Positions 1 through 9,191 of a DNA stretch of 64,000 bases are shown here, piece after piece. Positions within the stretch are counted from its first letter, which is position 1. Every line of letters starts with the position of its first letter. The stretch covers positions 16,055-80,054 of the forward strand of contig NZ_JAUYFU010000039.1 of the NCBI RefSeq assembly GCF_030689645.1, given 5' to 3'. The DNA comes from Humidesulfovibrio sp. GTDB taxonomy: Bacteria > Desulfobacterota > Desulfovibrionia > Desulfovibrionales > Desulfovibrionaceae. Position numbers and translations under genes: made by a program. The notes beneath the pieces were generated by a model. It saw nothing but the letters and a program-made list of their open reading frames with translations, ran no database searches and was not told where the DNA came from.

Positions 1-457
1 ACTGCCGGGCCATGTCGCGGTTCAGGTCGCGGGCCTTGATGTCGTCGCGGCGGTCGTGGACGTTCTTGCCCTTGCCCAGCGCGATTTCAAGCTTCACCCG
101 GCCATTCTTGAAGTACAGCCGCACAGGAACCACGGTGAGGCCCTTTTGCGCGGCCAGGGCCTGCAACTTGTCGATTTCGCGATGATGCAACAGCAGCTTG
201 CGGTCGCGGGTGGGGTCGTGGGGATCCATGCCCGCGTTGGCGTAGGGCGCGATGTGCACGCCCGTAAGCCAGGCCTCGTCCCTGTAGAAGCGGACGTAGC
301 CGTCCATGAAGTTCACGCGGCCCTCGCGCAGGCTCTTGAGTTCCGAGCCCATGAGCACGAGACCGGCCTCAAGAACCTCCAGGAATTCGTAGAGCCGCCG
401 CGCCTGCTTGTTGGTGGCGATGAGCTTTTCGCCCGCATGGCGATTTGGTTGAGACAT
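1..457 (-). CDS. smpB: SsrA-binding protein SmpB (3' end cut by window)
   Basis: SmpB binds tmRNA and delivers it to stalled ribosomes during trans-translation. About 152 codons are visible from an ATG at 455-457. The protein starts [20 protein letters not shown] and carries the family segments [20 protein letters not shown] and [14 protein letters not shown]; the visible end, around [12 protein letters not shown], is the basic C-terminal tail that contacts tmRNA. The stop codon lies just outside the window, so only the last few residues are missing. It is the last gene of the minus-strand run that contains Enzyme I, whose stop codon is 5 bp upstream, so co-transcription is likely. The tmRNA gene itself is not seen here. 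Confidence 0.95.
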   Translation of the reverse strand, partial: MSQPNRHAGEKLIATNKQARRLYEFLEVLEAGLVLMGSELKSLREGRVNFMDGYVRFYRDEAWLTGVHIAPYANAGMDPHDPTRDRKLLLHHREIDKLQALAAQKGLTVVPVRLYFKNGRVKLEIALGKGKNVHDRRDDIKARDLNRDMARQ

Positions 458-462
458 GGGAT

Positions 463-2247
463 TTAACCGCCGAGGTCGTCGTTGTCCAAAAGCGACGCAA
501 AGAAATTGAGTTCTTCAGGGTACTTGTGGAAAATTGTGTCGCGCACCAGACGGTTGATTTTGCCAACAGTGCGGCAAGCCAAAACGTCGCGCAAAAGCGA
601 TTTGCACTCGCTCATGCGGGCCTGGCGGATGATGCGCTTGATGCCAGGAATTGCCTGGGGCGAGAGTGAGATGCAGTCGATCTGCATGCCCATGAGAATG
701 GGGACGCAGAAGGGGTCGCTGGCCACCTCGCCGCAGAGGCTGGCCTCGATGCCGGCCTGGTGCGCGGCGTCCACCACGTGCTTTATGCTCCTGAGCACCG
801 CCGGATGCAAGGGCTGGTACAGATAGCTCACGTGGGCGTTGGTGCGGTCGATGCCCAGGCTGTACTGGATGAGGTCGTTGGTGCCGATGCTGAAGAAGTC
901 CACTTCCTCGGCCAGCATGCTGGCGATCATCACCGCAGCGGGCAGCTCGATCATGATGCCCACGGGCATGTCGGCGTTGAAGCGCTTGCCCTCGGCGCGC
1001 AGCTCCTCCTGGGCCTCCCGCAGCTTGGCCTTGGCTCGGCGCACCTCGCGCAGGCCGGAGATCATGGGGAACATGATGCTCACGTTGCCGTAGGCGCTGG
1101 CCCGGGCGATGGCCTTGAGCTGCGTCTTGAACAGCTCCGGGTGCTGCATGCAGAAGCGGATGGCGCGCAGGCCCATGGCCGGGTTCGCCTCGTCCAATGC
1201 GCCAAAGCTGGTGATGAACTTGTCCGCGCCGAGGTCGAGGGTGCGGAAGATGACCTTGCGCGGGCTCATGATGGCCGCCAGGTCCGAATATTTGTCCGCC
1301 AGCTCGTCCTCGCCGGGCAGGTCCAGGCGGTTCAGGTAGCTGTATTCCGTGCGGTACAGGCCTATGCCCTCGCCGCCGTTGTCCAGCACAGCCGCCACTT
1401 CCTCGATGAGCTCAATGTTGGCCAGCACCTGCACGCGGTAGCCGTCGATGGTTTCTGCGGGAAGCTGGCAGCCTCGGTAGATGCGGCGCTGATAGTCCTC
1501 GAACTGGTCGGCCAGCTCGTTGAACTCTGCAAGCTCGTCCTCGTCCGGGTCCACCAGCACGCGGCCGCCCACCCCGTCCAGAATCACCAGATCGCCGTCG
1601 CCCACCAGTTCTTCCAGCTCGCCAGCCCCCACCAGGGCCGGAATGCCCAGGGTGCGCGCCATGATGCCGGTGTGCGAGGTCTTGCCGCCCTGGGCCGTGG
1701 CAAAGCCCATGATCTTGCCCACCTCAAGCATCACGGTGTCGGCGGGGGTCAGGTCGTGGGCCATGATGATGACCCGGCCCTCCACGGCCAGCTCCGTGCG
1801 CACGGTGCCAAGAAGCCGCGCCATGACGCGGTCGCTCATGACCCTCACGTCTTGCAGGCGTTCGCGGATGTACAGGTCGTCAAGCTGGCCGAAGGCCTTC
1901 TCCAGCTCGGCCACGGCCTTTTCCAGCGCCCATTCGGCGTTGACGCCGAGGTCGCGGATGTGCTTGGCCGCAGCTCCGCAAAGCTTGGGATCCTTCAGGA
2001 TCATCAGGTGCGATTCAAGGATGTGGCGATGCTCGGCGAGTTCAGCCGGAATGCGGTCGCGCGCGCTGGCCAGGTCGCCTTCCACGTCGCTGAAAGCCTG
2101 GCGCAGCCGAGCCTCCTCGGGCTCGACCAGGCTGAGGCCGATGCTCTGCCGCGGCACCTCTGCGTGGTGCCTGCGGTTGACGAACACTGCCTTGCCGATG
2201 GCGAAGCCCGTGGACACCGAAATGCCGCGAACTATGGCTCTGGCCAC
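463..2247 (-). CDS. ptsI: PTS Enzyme I (phosphoenolpyruvate-protein phosphotransferase)
   Basis: Enzyme I takes phosphate from PEP and passes it to HPr, the first step of the cytoplasmic sugar phosphotransferase chain. The 594-aa protein is of family length (about 570-590). The phosphohistidine motif [15 protein letters not shown] places the active His near residue 192; the C-terminal PEP-binding barrel shows [28 protein letters not shown] and the catalytic-cysteine motif [11 protein letters not shown]. The start is GTG at 2245-2247, sharing one base with the HPr stop codon, so translation is probably coupled. Genes for HPr, EIID and Enzyme I are consecutive. All key residues are present, so it should be active. 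Confidence 0.96.
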   Translation of the reverse strand: MARAIVRGISVSTGFAIGKAVFVNRRHHAEVPRQSIGLSLVEPEEARLRQAFSDVEGDLASARDRIPAELAEHRHILESHLMILKDPKLCGAAAKHIRDLGVNAEWALEKAVAELEKAFGQLDDLYIRERLQDVRVMSDRVMARLLGTVRTELAVEGRVIIMAHDLTPADTVMLEVGKIMGFATAQGGKTSHTGIMARTLGIPALVGAGELEELVGDGDLVILDGVGGRVLVDPDEDELAEFNELADQFEDYQRRIYRGCQLPAETIDGYRVQVLANIELIEEVAAVLDNGGEGIGLYRTEYSYLNRLDLPGEDELADKYSDLAAIMSPRKVIFRTLDLGADKFITSFGALDEANPAMGLRAIRFCMQHPELFKTQLKAIARASAYGNVSIMFPMISGLREVRRAKAKLREAQEELRAEGKRFNADMPVGIMIELPAAVMIASMLAEEVDFFSIGTNDLIQYSLGIDRTNAHVSYLYQPLHPAVLRSIKHVVDAAHQAGIEASLCGEVASDPFCVPILMGMQIDCISLSPQAIPGIKRIIRQARMSECKSLLRDVLACRTVGKINRLVRDTIFHKYPEELNFFASLLDNDDLGG

Positions 2248-2561
2248 TACTTCTCCCCGAATCTCGCTGCAAAAAGTTGTGAGATCTTCTCCACGGCCAT
2301 TTCGGCGTCCTGCCCGCTGGCGCGGATCTCAAGGGTGCTGCCCGGCCCGGCCGCAAGGGTCAGCACATCCAGGATGCTTTTGGCATCCACGGTCTGACCT
2401 GTGCCGGTGATGCTGATGCTGGCCGCAAAGGCCTGGGCCTCACGGGCTATCTGGCTTGCGGGCCGCGCATGCAGGCCAAGCTGGTTGGCAACCAGCACCT
2501 GCCGCACGCTCTCGCCTCCGGCGCTGGCCCCGCAATCCGATGAAGCGATGCTCTCGGTCAT
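2247..2561 (-). CDS. ptsH: HPr-family phosphocarrier protein
   Basis: HPr accepts phosphate from Enzyme I and passes it to EIIA components. The 104-aa protein has an N-terminal extension of about 15 residues before the HPr fold. The active-site motif GLHARPAS gives His31 as the phosphorylated residue, and KSILDVLTLAAGPGSTLEI matches the regulatory-serine helix, so an HPr kinase target serine could be Ser62. The ATG at 2559-2561 was chosen because longer in-frame extensions run back through the EIID gene in another frame and have no family similarity. It lies between the EIID and Enzyme I genes and overlaps the latter by one base. Confidence 0.93.
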   Translation of the reverse strand: MTESIASSDCGASAGGESVRQVLVANQLGLHARPASQIAREAQAFAASISITGTGQTVDAKSILDVLTLAAGPGSTLEIRASGQDAEMAVEKISQLFAARFGEK

Positions 2562-2602
2562 GATCTCCAGCCGCTGTCGTTGTCCGTCATGCGATGTTGG
2601 CC

Positions 2603-3394
2603 CTACGGCATGCCCAAAGGCGGCAGGCCGCTGGCGCGCTGCATAAGCCAGGGTATGGCCACAAGCGTGGCGAGCACGGCTCCGGCCACCACCCAGCGGG
2701 GCAGCACGGGCCGGATGGCAAGAACCCCGGCAAGGGCGAACGCGCCCATTCCCCAGCCCCACGAAACCGCGTCCCCTTTGGGGAACAGTATGGTCCAAAG
2801 CCACAACAAAAGGGCCGCGTTCACAAACTTGATGCGCCGACCCCAGTTGATGAGATCCCAGCGTTTGAGAGCGGCCAGAAAGCTGAAGCCCCTTCGCACG
2901 CCTCCAAGGAAAGTGTACACGCGGAAGCCCTGCAATCCAAGAAAAAAGAAAAGCCCGATACCGAAAGGCAATACGCGCTGCCCCATGAGCAGCAGGCACG
3001 AAGTCAGGAGCGCCCAGAAAATGAGCACGCTCCCGGCGAACACCGAGTCGCCAACGGCTGACAACGTGTAACTCGTGGTGTTTTTGACTTTTTCCAGGGC
3101 GTCCGGCGGCAACCTTCGGCCGGCGATGTCCGCCTCCACCGAGAGAAAAATGCCCACCAGACAAGGCACCCAGAACGGATGCGAGCTGAAGTGCTTCGCA
3201 TAGCGCTTCAGGGCCTGCTCCCTGGCCTTGGGCTCCTTGTGGATGATCCACAGGCCGGGCTGCATGGCGTACAGGATGCCCACGCTCATGAGCCCGCGGG
3301 GGTTCATGGACGCGCCCACCAGATAGGTGCGCAGGAAGCATTTGAGGTACGCCTTGCCGCGCTCGCTCCAGAACTTCGCACGCACCCCGTACAT
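2603..3394 (-). CDS. PTS mannose/fructose/sorbose-family EIID membrane subunit
   Basis: EIID is one of the two membrane subunits (with EIIC) of mannose-family PTS permeases. The 263-aa protein has the family N-terminus with YLVGASMNPRGLMSVG near residue 30, an HPFWVPCLVGIFLSVE segment and several C-terminal hydrophobic spans (around residues 120-160, 190-210 and 225-250). The start ATG is 3 bp past the bioB stop codon. No EIIA, EIIB or EIIC gene lies in the window, so the partners must be encoded elsewhere or be missing. A transport role is inferred from the family; the substrate cannot be deduced. Confidence 0.85.
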   Translation of the reverse strand: MYGVRAKFWSERGKAYLKCFLRTYLVGASMNPRGLMSVGILYAMQPGLWIIHKEPKAREQALKRYAKHFSSHPFWVPCLVGIFLSVEADIAGRRLPPDALEKVKNTTSYTLSAVGDSVFAGSVLIFWALLTSCLLLMGQRVLPFGIGLFFFLGLQGFRVYTFLGGVRRGFSFLAALKRWDLINWGRRIKFVNAALLLWLWTILFPKGDAVSWGWGMGAFALAGVLAIRPVLPRWVVAGAVLATLVAIPWLMQRASGLPPLGMP

Positions 3395-3397
3395 GGC

Positions 3398-4429
3398 CTA
3401 GGCCTCCGGCTCCACGCTGGAGTCCACGATGCGCAGGCCCATTTCACGCGCCAAGGCGAGGTCGGCCTCGGGCGCAGAGCCCGCAAGGGTCAGGTAGTCG
3501 CCGATCATGAGCCCGCTGGCCCCGGAAGCGAAAAGCTGTTGCTGGCCCTCCCCGCCCGCCGGGCCGAACACAGGCCCCCGGCCGCCGCACACACGGAGGT
3601 TGGCCGTGGGCAGCATGAGCCGGAACAGGGCCAGGATATGCAGAGCCTCGGCAGCCGAAAGCACAGGCCGGTGCTCCATGCGCGTGCCCGCGATGGGCAT
3701 GAGGAAATTCATGGGCACGTTCGAAACGCCCAGTTCGCGCAGGGTCAGGGCCAGCTCCGCGCGTTGTTCCCAGCTCTCGCCCAGGCCGAAGATGCCGCCG
3801 GAACACACGAAGAACCCCTCGGCCAGGGCCAGGCGCACGGCCTCGACGTCCTCCTCGTAGTCGTGGGTGGTGCAGATCTGCGGGAAAAAACTGCGCGCCA
3901 CTTCGAGATTGTGGTGCACGCCGGAAAGTCCCGCGTCCCTTAGGCGCGACAGCCGCTCGCGGCTCAGGACGCCCACGGAGACGTCCGCGGCCAGCCCGGC
4001 CTCGCGAACCAGGCGCACGGACTCAAGGAGCTGGGCGAACTCGGCTTCCGTGGGCGCAAGGCCGCTGGACACTATGCCGAAGCGCGAGGCTCCGCGCGCC
4101 TTCATGGCGCTTGCAGCGCGCCCGATCTCTTGCGGGTCCAGAAAGGCGTGGCGCGGGCTGTCGGTCTTGTGCCGGGAAGACTGGGCGCAGAAGGCGCAGT
4201 CCTCTGTGCAGGCGCCGCTTTTGGCGTTGACGATGGCGCAGAGGTGCAGGTCCTGGCGGAAATATTTTGCGCGAACGGCCCGCGCGCCCTCAAAAAGACG
4301 CGGCAGATCGCTCCCGGCGCAGCCTGTCACGGCGCAGAGGGCGTCCCGGTCCAGGGCGCGGCTCTCCAAGGCCAGGGAGATGGCCCTGTCCAGAGAGTCC
4401 TGCTGGTTTTCAGCGCTTGAGCAGCTCAT
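3398..4429 (-). CDS. bioB: Biotin synthase
   Basis: BioB is a radical-SAM enzyme that inserts sulfur into dethiobiotin, the last step of biotin synthesis. The 343-aa protein has the radical-SAM cysteines in SGACTEDCAFCAQSS (Cys74, Cys78, Cys81), the preceding CAIVNAKSG, the GVHHNLEVA region, and the FGLGES and MPIAGTRM motifs of BioB. The C-terminal LRVCGGRGPVFG matches the family's RxCxGR-type segment. The ATG at 4427-4429 follows GAAGGAAATTT, a reasonable ribosome-binding site, and overlaps the end of rsmI by 20 bp. No other bio gene is in the window, so biotin synthesis is scattered, and bioB is transcribed with rsmI and the PTS genes. Confidence 0.95.
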   Translation of the reverse strand: MSCSSAENQQDSLDRAISLALESRALDRDALCAVTGCAGSDLPRLFEGARAVRAKYFRQDLHLCAIVNAKSGACTEDCAFCAQSSRHKTDSPRHAFLDPQEIGRAASAMKARGASRFGIVSSGLAPTEAEFAQLLESVRLVREAGLAADVSVGVLSRERLSRLRDAGLSGVHHNLEVARSFFPQICTTHDYEEDVEAVRLALAEGFFVCSGGIFGLGESWEQRAELALTLRELGVSNVPMNFLMPIAGTRMEHRPVLSAAEALHILALFRLMLPTANLRVCGGRGPVFGPAGGEGQQQLFASGASGLMIGDYLTLAGSAPEADLALAREMGLRIVDSSVEPEA

Positions 4430-5363
4430 AAATTTCCTTCACGCCCATGCCGGGAATCCGCTCGGCCACGCGCCGGGCCACCTCGCGCGGCTTGCCGCCA
4501 CGCTCGCGCTCCTCGGCCAGCACGGCCTCCAGAACAGCCTTGGGATCAGCAGCAGCGCCCTGTCCGGCTGCCTGTCCGGGCACCTGCGGCAGCGGCCCGA
4601 AAGCCTCCGGCCCGATGATCACCGTGACCTCGCCCAAAACGTCCAACGGCGCGGAAGCCAACGCACCCAGACGCCCCAGGATAAACTCCTCGTATTGCTT
4701 GGTCAATTCCCGGCACACGGCGAACTCGCGGTCGCCCAGCGCCCCGGCGGCCAAGGCCAGGGTGGCGGAGAGGCGGTCCTTGCGCTCGAAAAAGATCAGG
4801 CTTGCGCCCGTGGCCGCATGGCGGGCAAGCAGCTTTTGCGCCTGGCCCTTCTGCCTGGGCAGGAAGCCAAGAAAAGTAAAGGGCGCAGGCGGCAAACCGC
4901 TGGCCGAAAGAGCCACCGCCGGGGCGAAGGGGCCAGGCAGGGACGTGACCAGGAGGCCGCCCAGGCGGCAGGCGCGCACCAGCCGGTAGCCGGGGTCGGA
5001 GAGCACTGGAGTGCCTGCGTCGGAGATAAGGGCCACGGCCTGTCCGCCCGCGATCATCTCCATGACCTGGGGAATACGCCCGGCCTCGTTGTGCTCGTGC
5101 AGGCTGAAAAAGCCCGCGTGCCCGGCGCGCACAAGCCCCTGGCGGCGAAAAAAAAGCCCAGCCCGGCGCGTGTCCTCGGCCAGCACCACGTGGGCGCGCG
5201 TCAGCACGTGCGCCGCGCGCGGCGAAAGATCGCCCGCGTTGCCGATGGGCGTAGCCACCAGATACAGGCCCGGCGCCAGGGGCGTCAGCGCCGGAGGCGG
5301 AGCGGAAGAAGCCGGAGCCGCCGGGCTGGCGGCAGGTGCGGAGGCGTCGTCGAGCTGCGCCAT
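4410..5363 (-). CDS. rsmI: 16S rRNA 2'-O-methyltransferase RsmI
   Basis: RsmI methylates the ribose of C1402 in 16S rRNA using SAM (tetrapyrrole-methylase fold). The 317-aa protein has LYLVATPIGNAGDLSPRA near residue 33, LAEDTRRAG, SLHEHNE, VALISDAGTPVLSDPGYRLV and the LPGP motif, all characteristic of the family. The first 28 residues are an Ala/Pro/Ser-rich extension, so a shorter start is possible, but the ATG at 5361-5363 directly follows the HD gene's stop and is the natural one. The 3' end overlaps bioB by 20 bp, suggesting translational coupling. Confidence 0.94.
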   Translation of the reverse strand: MAQLDDASAPAASPAAPASSAPPPALTPLAPGLYLVATPIGNAGDLSPRAAHVLTRAHVVLAEDTRRAGLFFRRQGLVRAGHAGFFSLHEHNEAGRIPQVMEMIAGGQAVALISDAGTPVLSDPGYRLVRACRLGGLLVTSLPGPFAPAVALSASGLPPAPFTFLGFLPRQKGQAQKLLARHAATGASLIFFERKDRLSATLALAAGALGDREFAVCRELTKQYEEFILGRLGALASAPLDVLGEVTVIIGPEAFGPLPQVPGQAAGQGAAADPKAVLEAVLAEERERGGKPREVARRVAERIPGMGVKEIYELLKR

Positions 5364-5365
5364 GC

Positions 5366-6610
5366 CTAGTCGAAGTCCGCCAGAAGCGCGCCCACCTGGA
5401 TGCCCATGACCTCCGGGCGGTGCTCGTACATCTGCCGGATGCGCCAGCGGGCCTGGTGCAGCTGCTCGTTGTTGATGCCGTTCCTCAGCGCCGTGTCGGC
5501 CTCAATGAAGGCGGCCAGACGGTCGCACATCTTGAGCAGCGGCCCGTCCTTGGGATCCAGCTCGTCCAGGTTCTTCGGCCCGCGCAGATCGGATTCGGTG
5601 ACATGGCGGACCTCTCCGCCCTCATGCACGGTGGCGATGAATTCGGAGCCCACGCTCAGGCCCAGCAGATAGCCCAGGCGCTCGGCCAGATCCTCGCAGC
5701 CGCCGCTCTTGAGCGGACCGATGATCTTGCGCTCCAGCTCCTGCGTCTCGTACTGCTTGATAAGCTCGCCGATGGAGGCGTCGGAGGTCTTCACGGGCGA
5801 GATGATGTCGCGGGTGAGCAGCTCCGGCAGGTCGTGGAACAGGCCAGTGAAGAAATTGTTGTGCCGCCTTGCCTGGCAGGCCCCGGCCTCCACGCTGAAA
5901 AACCAGGAATACGTGGCAACCAGGAACATGTGCCCAAGCACCGTAGTCTCCGGCACGCGGGGGGTCTGCGACCAACGCTTCTGGAAGCGCAGCTGACCCG
6001 CACGCGCAGCGAAGCGGCTGAACTCGTTATCCCCGCTCAGAAGCTCCGCAACACCTGGGATGTCCGTCAATCCACGCAGGCGCGTCTGGAAGCTCTCCTC
6101 AATCTCCGGCATCTCCTCGTCCTGCGGATTCAGGGGCTTGAGCACCCGGAACTCGGAGTAGGAGGCGTACAGGTGCGCCGCCATGAGGATGCGCCGGGAC
6201 AGGGTCTTCTCCTCCGGCTCCATGAGCGCCTCGGTCATGCGCTCCCAGAAGTCCGGGCCAAGGGGCGCCAGCCTGGGCTTCAGCTGCGGCAGCACCCACT
6301 GGGTGAGCTTCTGGTAGTCCTCGCGGTTGGCCTTGATTTTGTAGAACACCGGCGGCTTGATGTCGGTGATGACCAGGCGGTAGAAATAGTCGAAGAGCCC
6401 GCCCTCGATGGTCTCCTCCACCAAGGCCAGGCGTTCGGCCTGCTCCATCCCCGCAGTGACGCGGGTGAGCAGCATCCAGGCCACGATCATCTTGTGGGCC
6501 TGCTTGTCCACCTCCATGAGCTCCATGGGGCGCAGGCGGTCGTTCCAGCGCTTCATGAACGCGCCGGAGAACACAAGCTGCAGCAAGCTCTTGCGGATAA
6601 CGGTCGACAT
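5366..6610 (-). CDS. HD-domain phosphohydrolase-like protein
   Basis: This 414-aa protein carries a metal-binding HD domain in its middle: TTVLGHMFLVATYSWFF supplies the first His, FTGLFHDLPELLTRDIISP the His-Asp pair and the Glu/Asp region, and a later MCDRLAAFIEAD the last Asp. That pattern resembles the YfbR-type nucleotidase and related HD families. The N-terminal 200 residues have no recognisable domain but look soluble and helical. The ATG at 6608-6610 follows GGAGGGATCTG, a strong ribosome-binding site. It heads the minus-strand run toward rsmI. Substrate unknown; nucleotide 5'-phosphatase activity is only a family-level guess. Confidence 0.8.
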   Translation of the reverse strand: MSTVIRKSLLQLVFSGAFMKRWNDRLRPMELMEVDKQAHKMIVAWMLLTRVTAGMEQAERLALVEETIEGGLFDYFYRLVITDIKPPVFYKIKANREDYQKLTQWVLPQLKPRLAPLGPDFWERMTEALMEPEEKTLSRRILMAAHLYASYSEFRVLKPLNPQDEEMPEIEESFQTRLRGLTDIPGVAELLSGDNEFSRFAARAGQLRFQKRWSQTPRVPETTVLGHMFLVATYSWFFSVEAGACQARRHNNFFTGLFHDLPELLTRDIISPVKTSDASIGELIKQYETQELERKIIGPLKSGGCEDLAERLGYLLGLSVGSEFIATVHEGGEVRHVTESDLRGPKNLDELDPKDGPLLKMCDRLAAFIEADTALRNGINNEQLHQARWRIRQMYEHRPEVMGIQVGALLADFD

Positions 6611-6646
6611 CAGATCCCTCCAGGGGTGAACGTGGTGGAAAGCCTA

Positions 6647-6685
6647 CCCCGCTTCCCCCCCGGACTGCAAGGGGGGGAGGCGGGG
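6647..6685 (-). terminator. Strong G+C-rich hairpin downstream of the rlmD-like gene
   Basis: A 15-bp stem (6647-6661 with 6671-6685, a single wobble pair) encloses a 9-base loop. It contains runs of seven C and seven G. It lies 27 bp past the stop of the minus-strand methyltransferase gene and before the HD gene. There is no clear U-run, so it may be a terminator, an mRNA 3' stabiliser, or both. Confidence 0.6.
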
Positions 6686-6711
6686 ACATGAGGCGGATCG
6701 CCGCCGTCCGA

Positions 6712-8256
6712 CTATCTGGGCGTGAACAAGGCCAGGCACTCGGCGTGGGCCGTGTGCGGGAACAGGTCCACGGCGCGCACCACCGCGAGATCGAAACCGC
6801 CGCCCTCGCCGGCCAGCAGGCCCGCGTCGCGCGCCAGGGTGGCCGGGTTGCACGACACGTAGACCAGCCGCGAAGGCTTGGTGCGGTTCAGCCAGGCGAT
6901 GAGCCCGTTGTCCAGGCCCTCGCGCGGGGGGTCCACCACCACAACGTCGGCCTTGGTGTAGCCCTCTGGCAGGCGCTCGGGCACGGCGCTTTCGCCGGTC
7001 AGATCCGCGCGGATGAAGCGGCAGTTCTCCACCTTGTTCACGCGGGCGTTGGCCTCGGCGTCGGCCACGGCGGACGGGTTGGCCTCCAGGCCCAGCACCT
7101 TGCCTGCGTGGCCGGCCAGGAACAGGGCGATGCCGCCGCCGCCGCAGTACAAGTCGTAGACCACGTCCTTGGGCGCCAGGTCGGCCAGTTCGCGCAGGCC
7201 GGAATACAGCCCAAGAGCCCCGCCGGTGCAGGTCTGGAAAAAGGCGTCGGCGCTGACGGAATAACGCACGTCCTCAAGGCCCTCGATGAGGGCGCTTTCG
7301 CCCAGGGCCAGAACCGTGCGCTCGGACAGGGCCAGGCCGTCGGCGCGCCCCCGCTCGGCGTGGACGAAGCCAACAACCTTGGGGAAACGCTGCATAAGCG
7401 CCGCGCCCAGGCTGAACAAAGCCAGGGCCGGGGCGCTGTCCGCCGGGACCGGCGCGGTGATGAGCTGGGCAAGGTACTTGTCCTGGTGCACGCTGTGGCG
7501 CAGCACCAGGTGCCGCAGAAGGCCCAGGCCGGTGCGGCGGTCATAGGCCGCAAAGCCCGCCTCGCGGCAGGCCTGCCGCACGGCGTCCATTATTTCGTAA
7601 CCTTCCTGCGGAAAGATGGCGCAGGCCGACACGTCGAACACGCGGCCCGGATCGGCCTTGCTGTAGAGGCCCAGACGCAGGGAATCGCCCATGCCCTGGA
7701 AGGCGAACTCCATCTTGTTGCGGAAGCCGGTGCTGCTGGGCGCAGGCAGGGCGGGCAGCACAGTGGCGGGCTCCACCCGGCCAATGCGCTTCAGAGCCTC
7801 AAGGATCTGGCGCTCCTTCCAGTAGAGCTGCCGGGCCGGGGCCAGGGTCTGCAACGGACAGCCGCCGCAGACTTCGGAATGCGGGCACAGGGGTTCGACT
7901 GCGTCTGGCGAAGGCGTAAGCACCTCGACCGCCACGGCTTCGGCGTGGCGGCGGTGCATGCGGGTGATGCGCGCGCTCACGATTGATCCGGGCAGGCCGC
8001 TGGCCACAAACACGGCCATGCCCGCGCCCTCCTGTCCTTCGGGCATGCGGGCCACGCCCGCGCCGCCCAGGGCCAGGGTGTCGATGGTCAAGGTGAGGGT
8101 CTGGCCCTCTAGGGGATGGGCTTCGCGCTCCTTAAGCGTGCGCTGGTGTTGGCCGCCGCTGCGGGTCTGGCCGGGACCGCGACGGGCCGCGCCGCGTCCA
8201 TTGCGCGCCGAGGGTGCGGAACGTTTCGGGGTCTTTTTCGACTTGGAGTTGCTCAC
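6712..8256 (-). CDS. RlmD/TrmA-family RNA uracil-C5 methyltransferase
   Basis: A SAM-dependent RNA m5U methyltransferase. The 514-aa protein starts with a Lys/Arg-rich tail (about 45 residues), then a TRAM-like domain (LTLTIDTLALGGAGVARM), an iron-sulfur-type cysteine set (CPHSEVCGGCPLQ), and the catalytic domain with DLYCGGGGIALFLAGHAG (SAM site), VVVDPPREGLDNG and YVSCNPATLARD, where the Cys is the catalytic nucleophile. The cysteine cluster fits RlmD-like enzymes better than TrmA, so 23S rRNA is the likely substrate; the exact uridine is not provable here. The start is GTG at 8254-8256 and overlaps the DUF3108 stop by a few bases. Confidence 0.9.
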   Translation of the reverse strand: MSNSKSKKTPKRSAPSARNGRGAARRGPGQTRSGGQHQRTLKEREAHPLEGQTLTLTIDTLALGGAGVARMPEGQEGAGMAVFVASGLPGSIVSARITRMHRRHAEAVAVEVLTPSPDAVEPLCPHSEVCGGCPLQTLAPARQLYWKERQILEALKRIGRVEPATVLPALPAPSSTGFRNKMEFAFQGMGDSLRLGLYSKADPGRVFDVSACAIFPQEGYEIMDAVRQACREAGFAAYDRRTGLGLLRHLVLRHSVHQDKYLAQLITAPVPADSAPALALFSLGAALMQRFPKVVGFVHAERGRADGLALSERTVLALGESALIEGLEDVRYSVSADAFFQTCTGGALGLYSGLRELADLAPKDVVYDLYCGGGGIALFLAGHAGKVLGLEANPSAVADAEANARVNKVENCRFIRADLTGESAVPERLPEGYTKADVVVVDPPREGLDNGLIAWLNRTKPSRLVYVSCNPATLARDAGLLAGEGGGFDLAVVRAVDLFPHTAHAECLALFTPR

Positions 8257-9017
8257 TGTGCCGCCTTGTTTTTCGGGGGTTCATACCCGGTAAGTTCCAT
8301 GGAGAAATGGCCGACCACCACCTTGCTCTTCACGCGCACGGGAATGCGCCGGGCATCGTTGGTGATCCAGACCTGAAGGGTCGCATTGGGGCTCTTGCGG
8401 AACACCCCGCCAATATCGCGCACATCCGGCTCCACAAGCAGCGTGTCGAACTCGCCCGCCGGGGTGCTAATCTTTTCGCGGCGCACCACCCGGGCCTTGC
8501 CGGTGATGCTCTTCTCGCCGTCGGTCACGGGCGCATAGAAATCATAGCCCACGCTGAGCGGCTTGGTGCGGAACAAAAACAGCATGGACAGGGGGTCGAA
8601 GGTGCCATTGGGGATGACCACGGCGCTTTTCAACGCGCCCTTGCTGTAGCGGTAGGCCACGTTGCCGTTCTTGTCGAAGCGCACCACGTAGTTGCGCACG
8701 TAATCACCCTCGCTCTGGTCCTTGCGGTACAGAATGGCATGCGTCACCGCCGGGTCCACATAAGACTCGATGGAGTCGCGCACCTTGTAGAAAGTGTCCA
8801 CAAAGGGCGTGCTTTTCGCCAAGGCCCGGAAGTGCAGTGCCTGGCGGCCCTCCACAGGCCCGGACTCCAGGGTCTCCAGGGTGGCGGAGCCCGCCAGGAT
8901 GAAGGTCCAGTAGATGTTGTAGCTGAGCTTCTCGCCAGGGCCGAAGGGGATGCCGGCCCGGGCCGGAGCGCCCCACACGAGGACCAGAAGGACCGTCAGG
9001 GCCAGAATACGCTTCAT
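8253..9017 (-). CDS. DUF3108 exported protein
   Basis: A 254-aa secreted protein of the DUF3108 family: signal peptide MKRILALTVLLVLVWGAPAR, then PFGPGEKLSYNIYWTFILAG, the typical opening (a 'gE.L.Y.v.w..i.aG' pattern), followed by beta-rich segments and a terminal TGYEPP. The family is periplasmic or outer-membrane associated with no firm function. The ATG at 9015-9017 was preferred over a longer in-frame start because it begins exactly at the signal peptide. It is the first gene of a two-gene unit with the RlmD-like methyltransferase (4-base overlap) and is divergent from the CBS-domain gene. Confidence 0.85.
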   Translation of the reverse strand: MKRILALTVLLVLVWGAPARAGIPFGPGEKLSYNIYWTFILAGSATLETLESGPVEGRQALHFRALAKSTPFVDTFYKVRDSIESYVDPAVTHAILYRKDQSEGDYVRNYVVRFDKNGNVAYRYSKGALKSAVVIPNGTFDPLSMLFLFRTKPLSVGYDFYAPVTDGEKSITGKARVVRREKISTPAGEFDTLLVEPDVRDIGGVFRKSPNATLQVWITNDARRIPVRVKSKVVVGHFSMELTGYEPPKNKAAQ

Positions 9018-9191
9018 ATATGTCAGAGTGCGGTCTGGCACGGCGATTGTCAAGCCTGGGCAACCTTGGCCCATGGTTCACTCATGCGCGCCTGGCCGCT
9101 TGCCTAGCCCGGCCAGACCGGGCTATGGTGAGTGCAACCGCCCGGCGTTCATCCCCTTGTGGGCGGGCTACAATCCTCAGAGGAGTGCCGC

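Noticed and set aside
57..466. Plus-strand frame opposite smpB
   Set aside because: Antisense shadow of smpB, which is unambiguous.
760..2397. Long plus-strand frame opposite ptsI and ptsH
   Set aside because: High-G+C antisense shadow; composition is Ala/His/Gln-rich with no family similarity, while the minus strand encodes clear Enzyme I and HPr.
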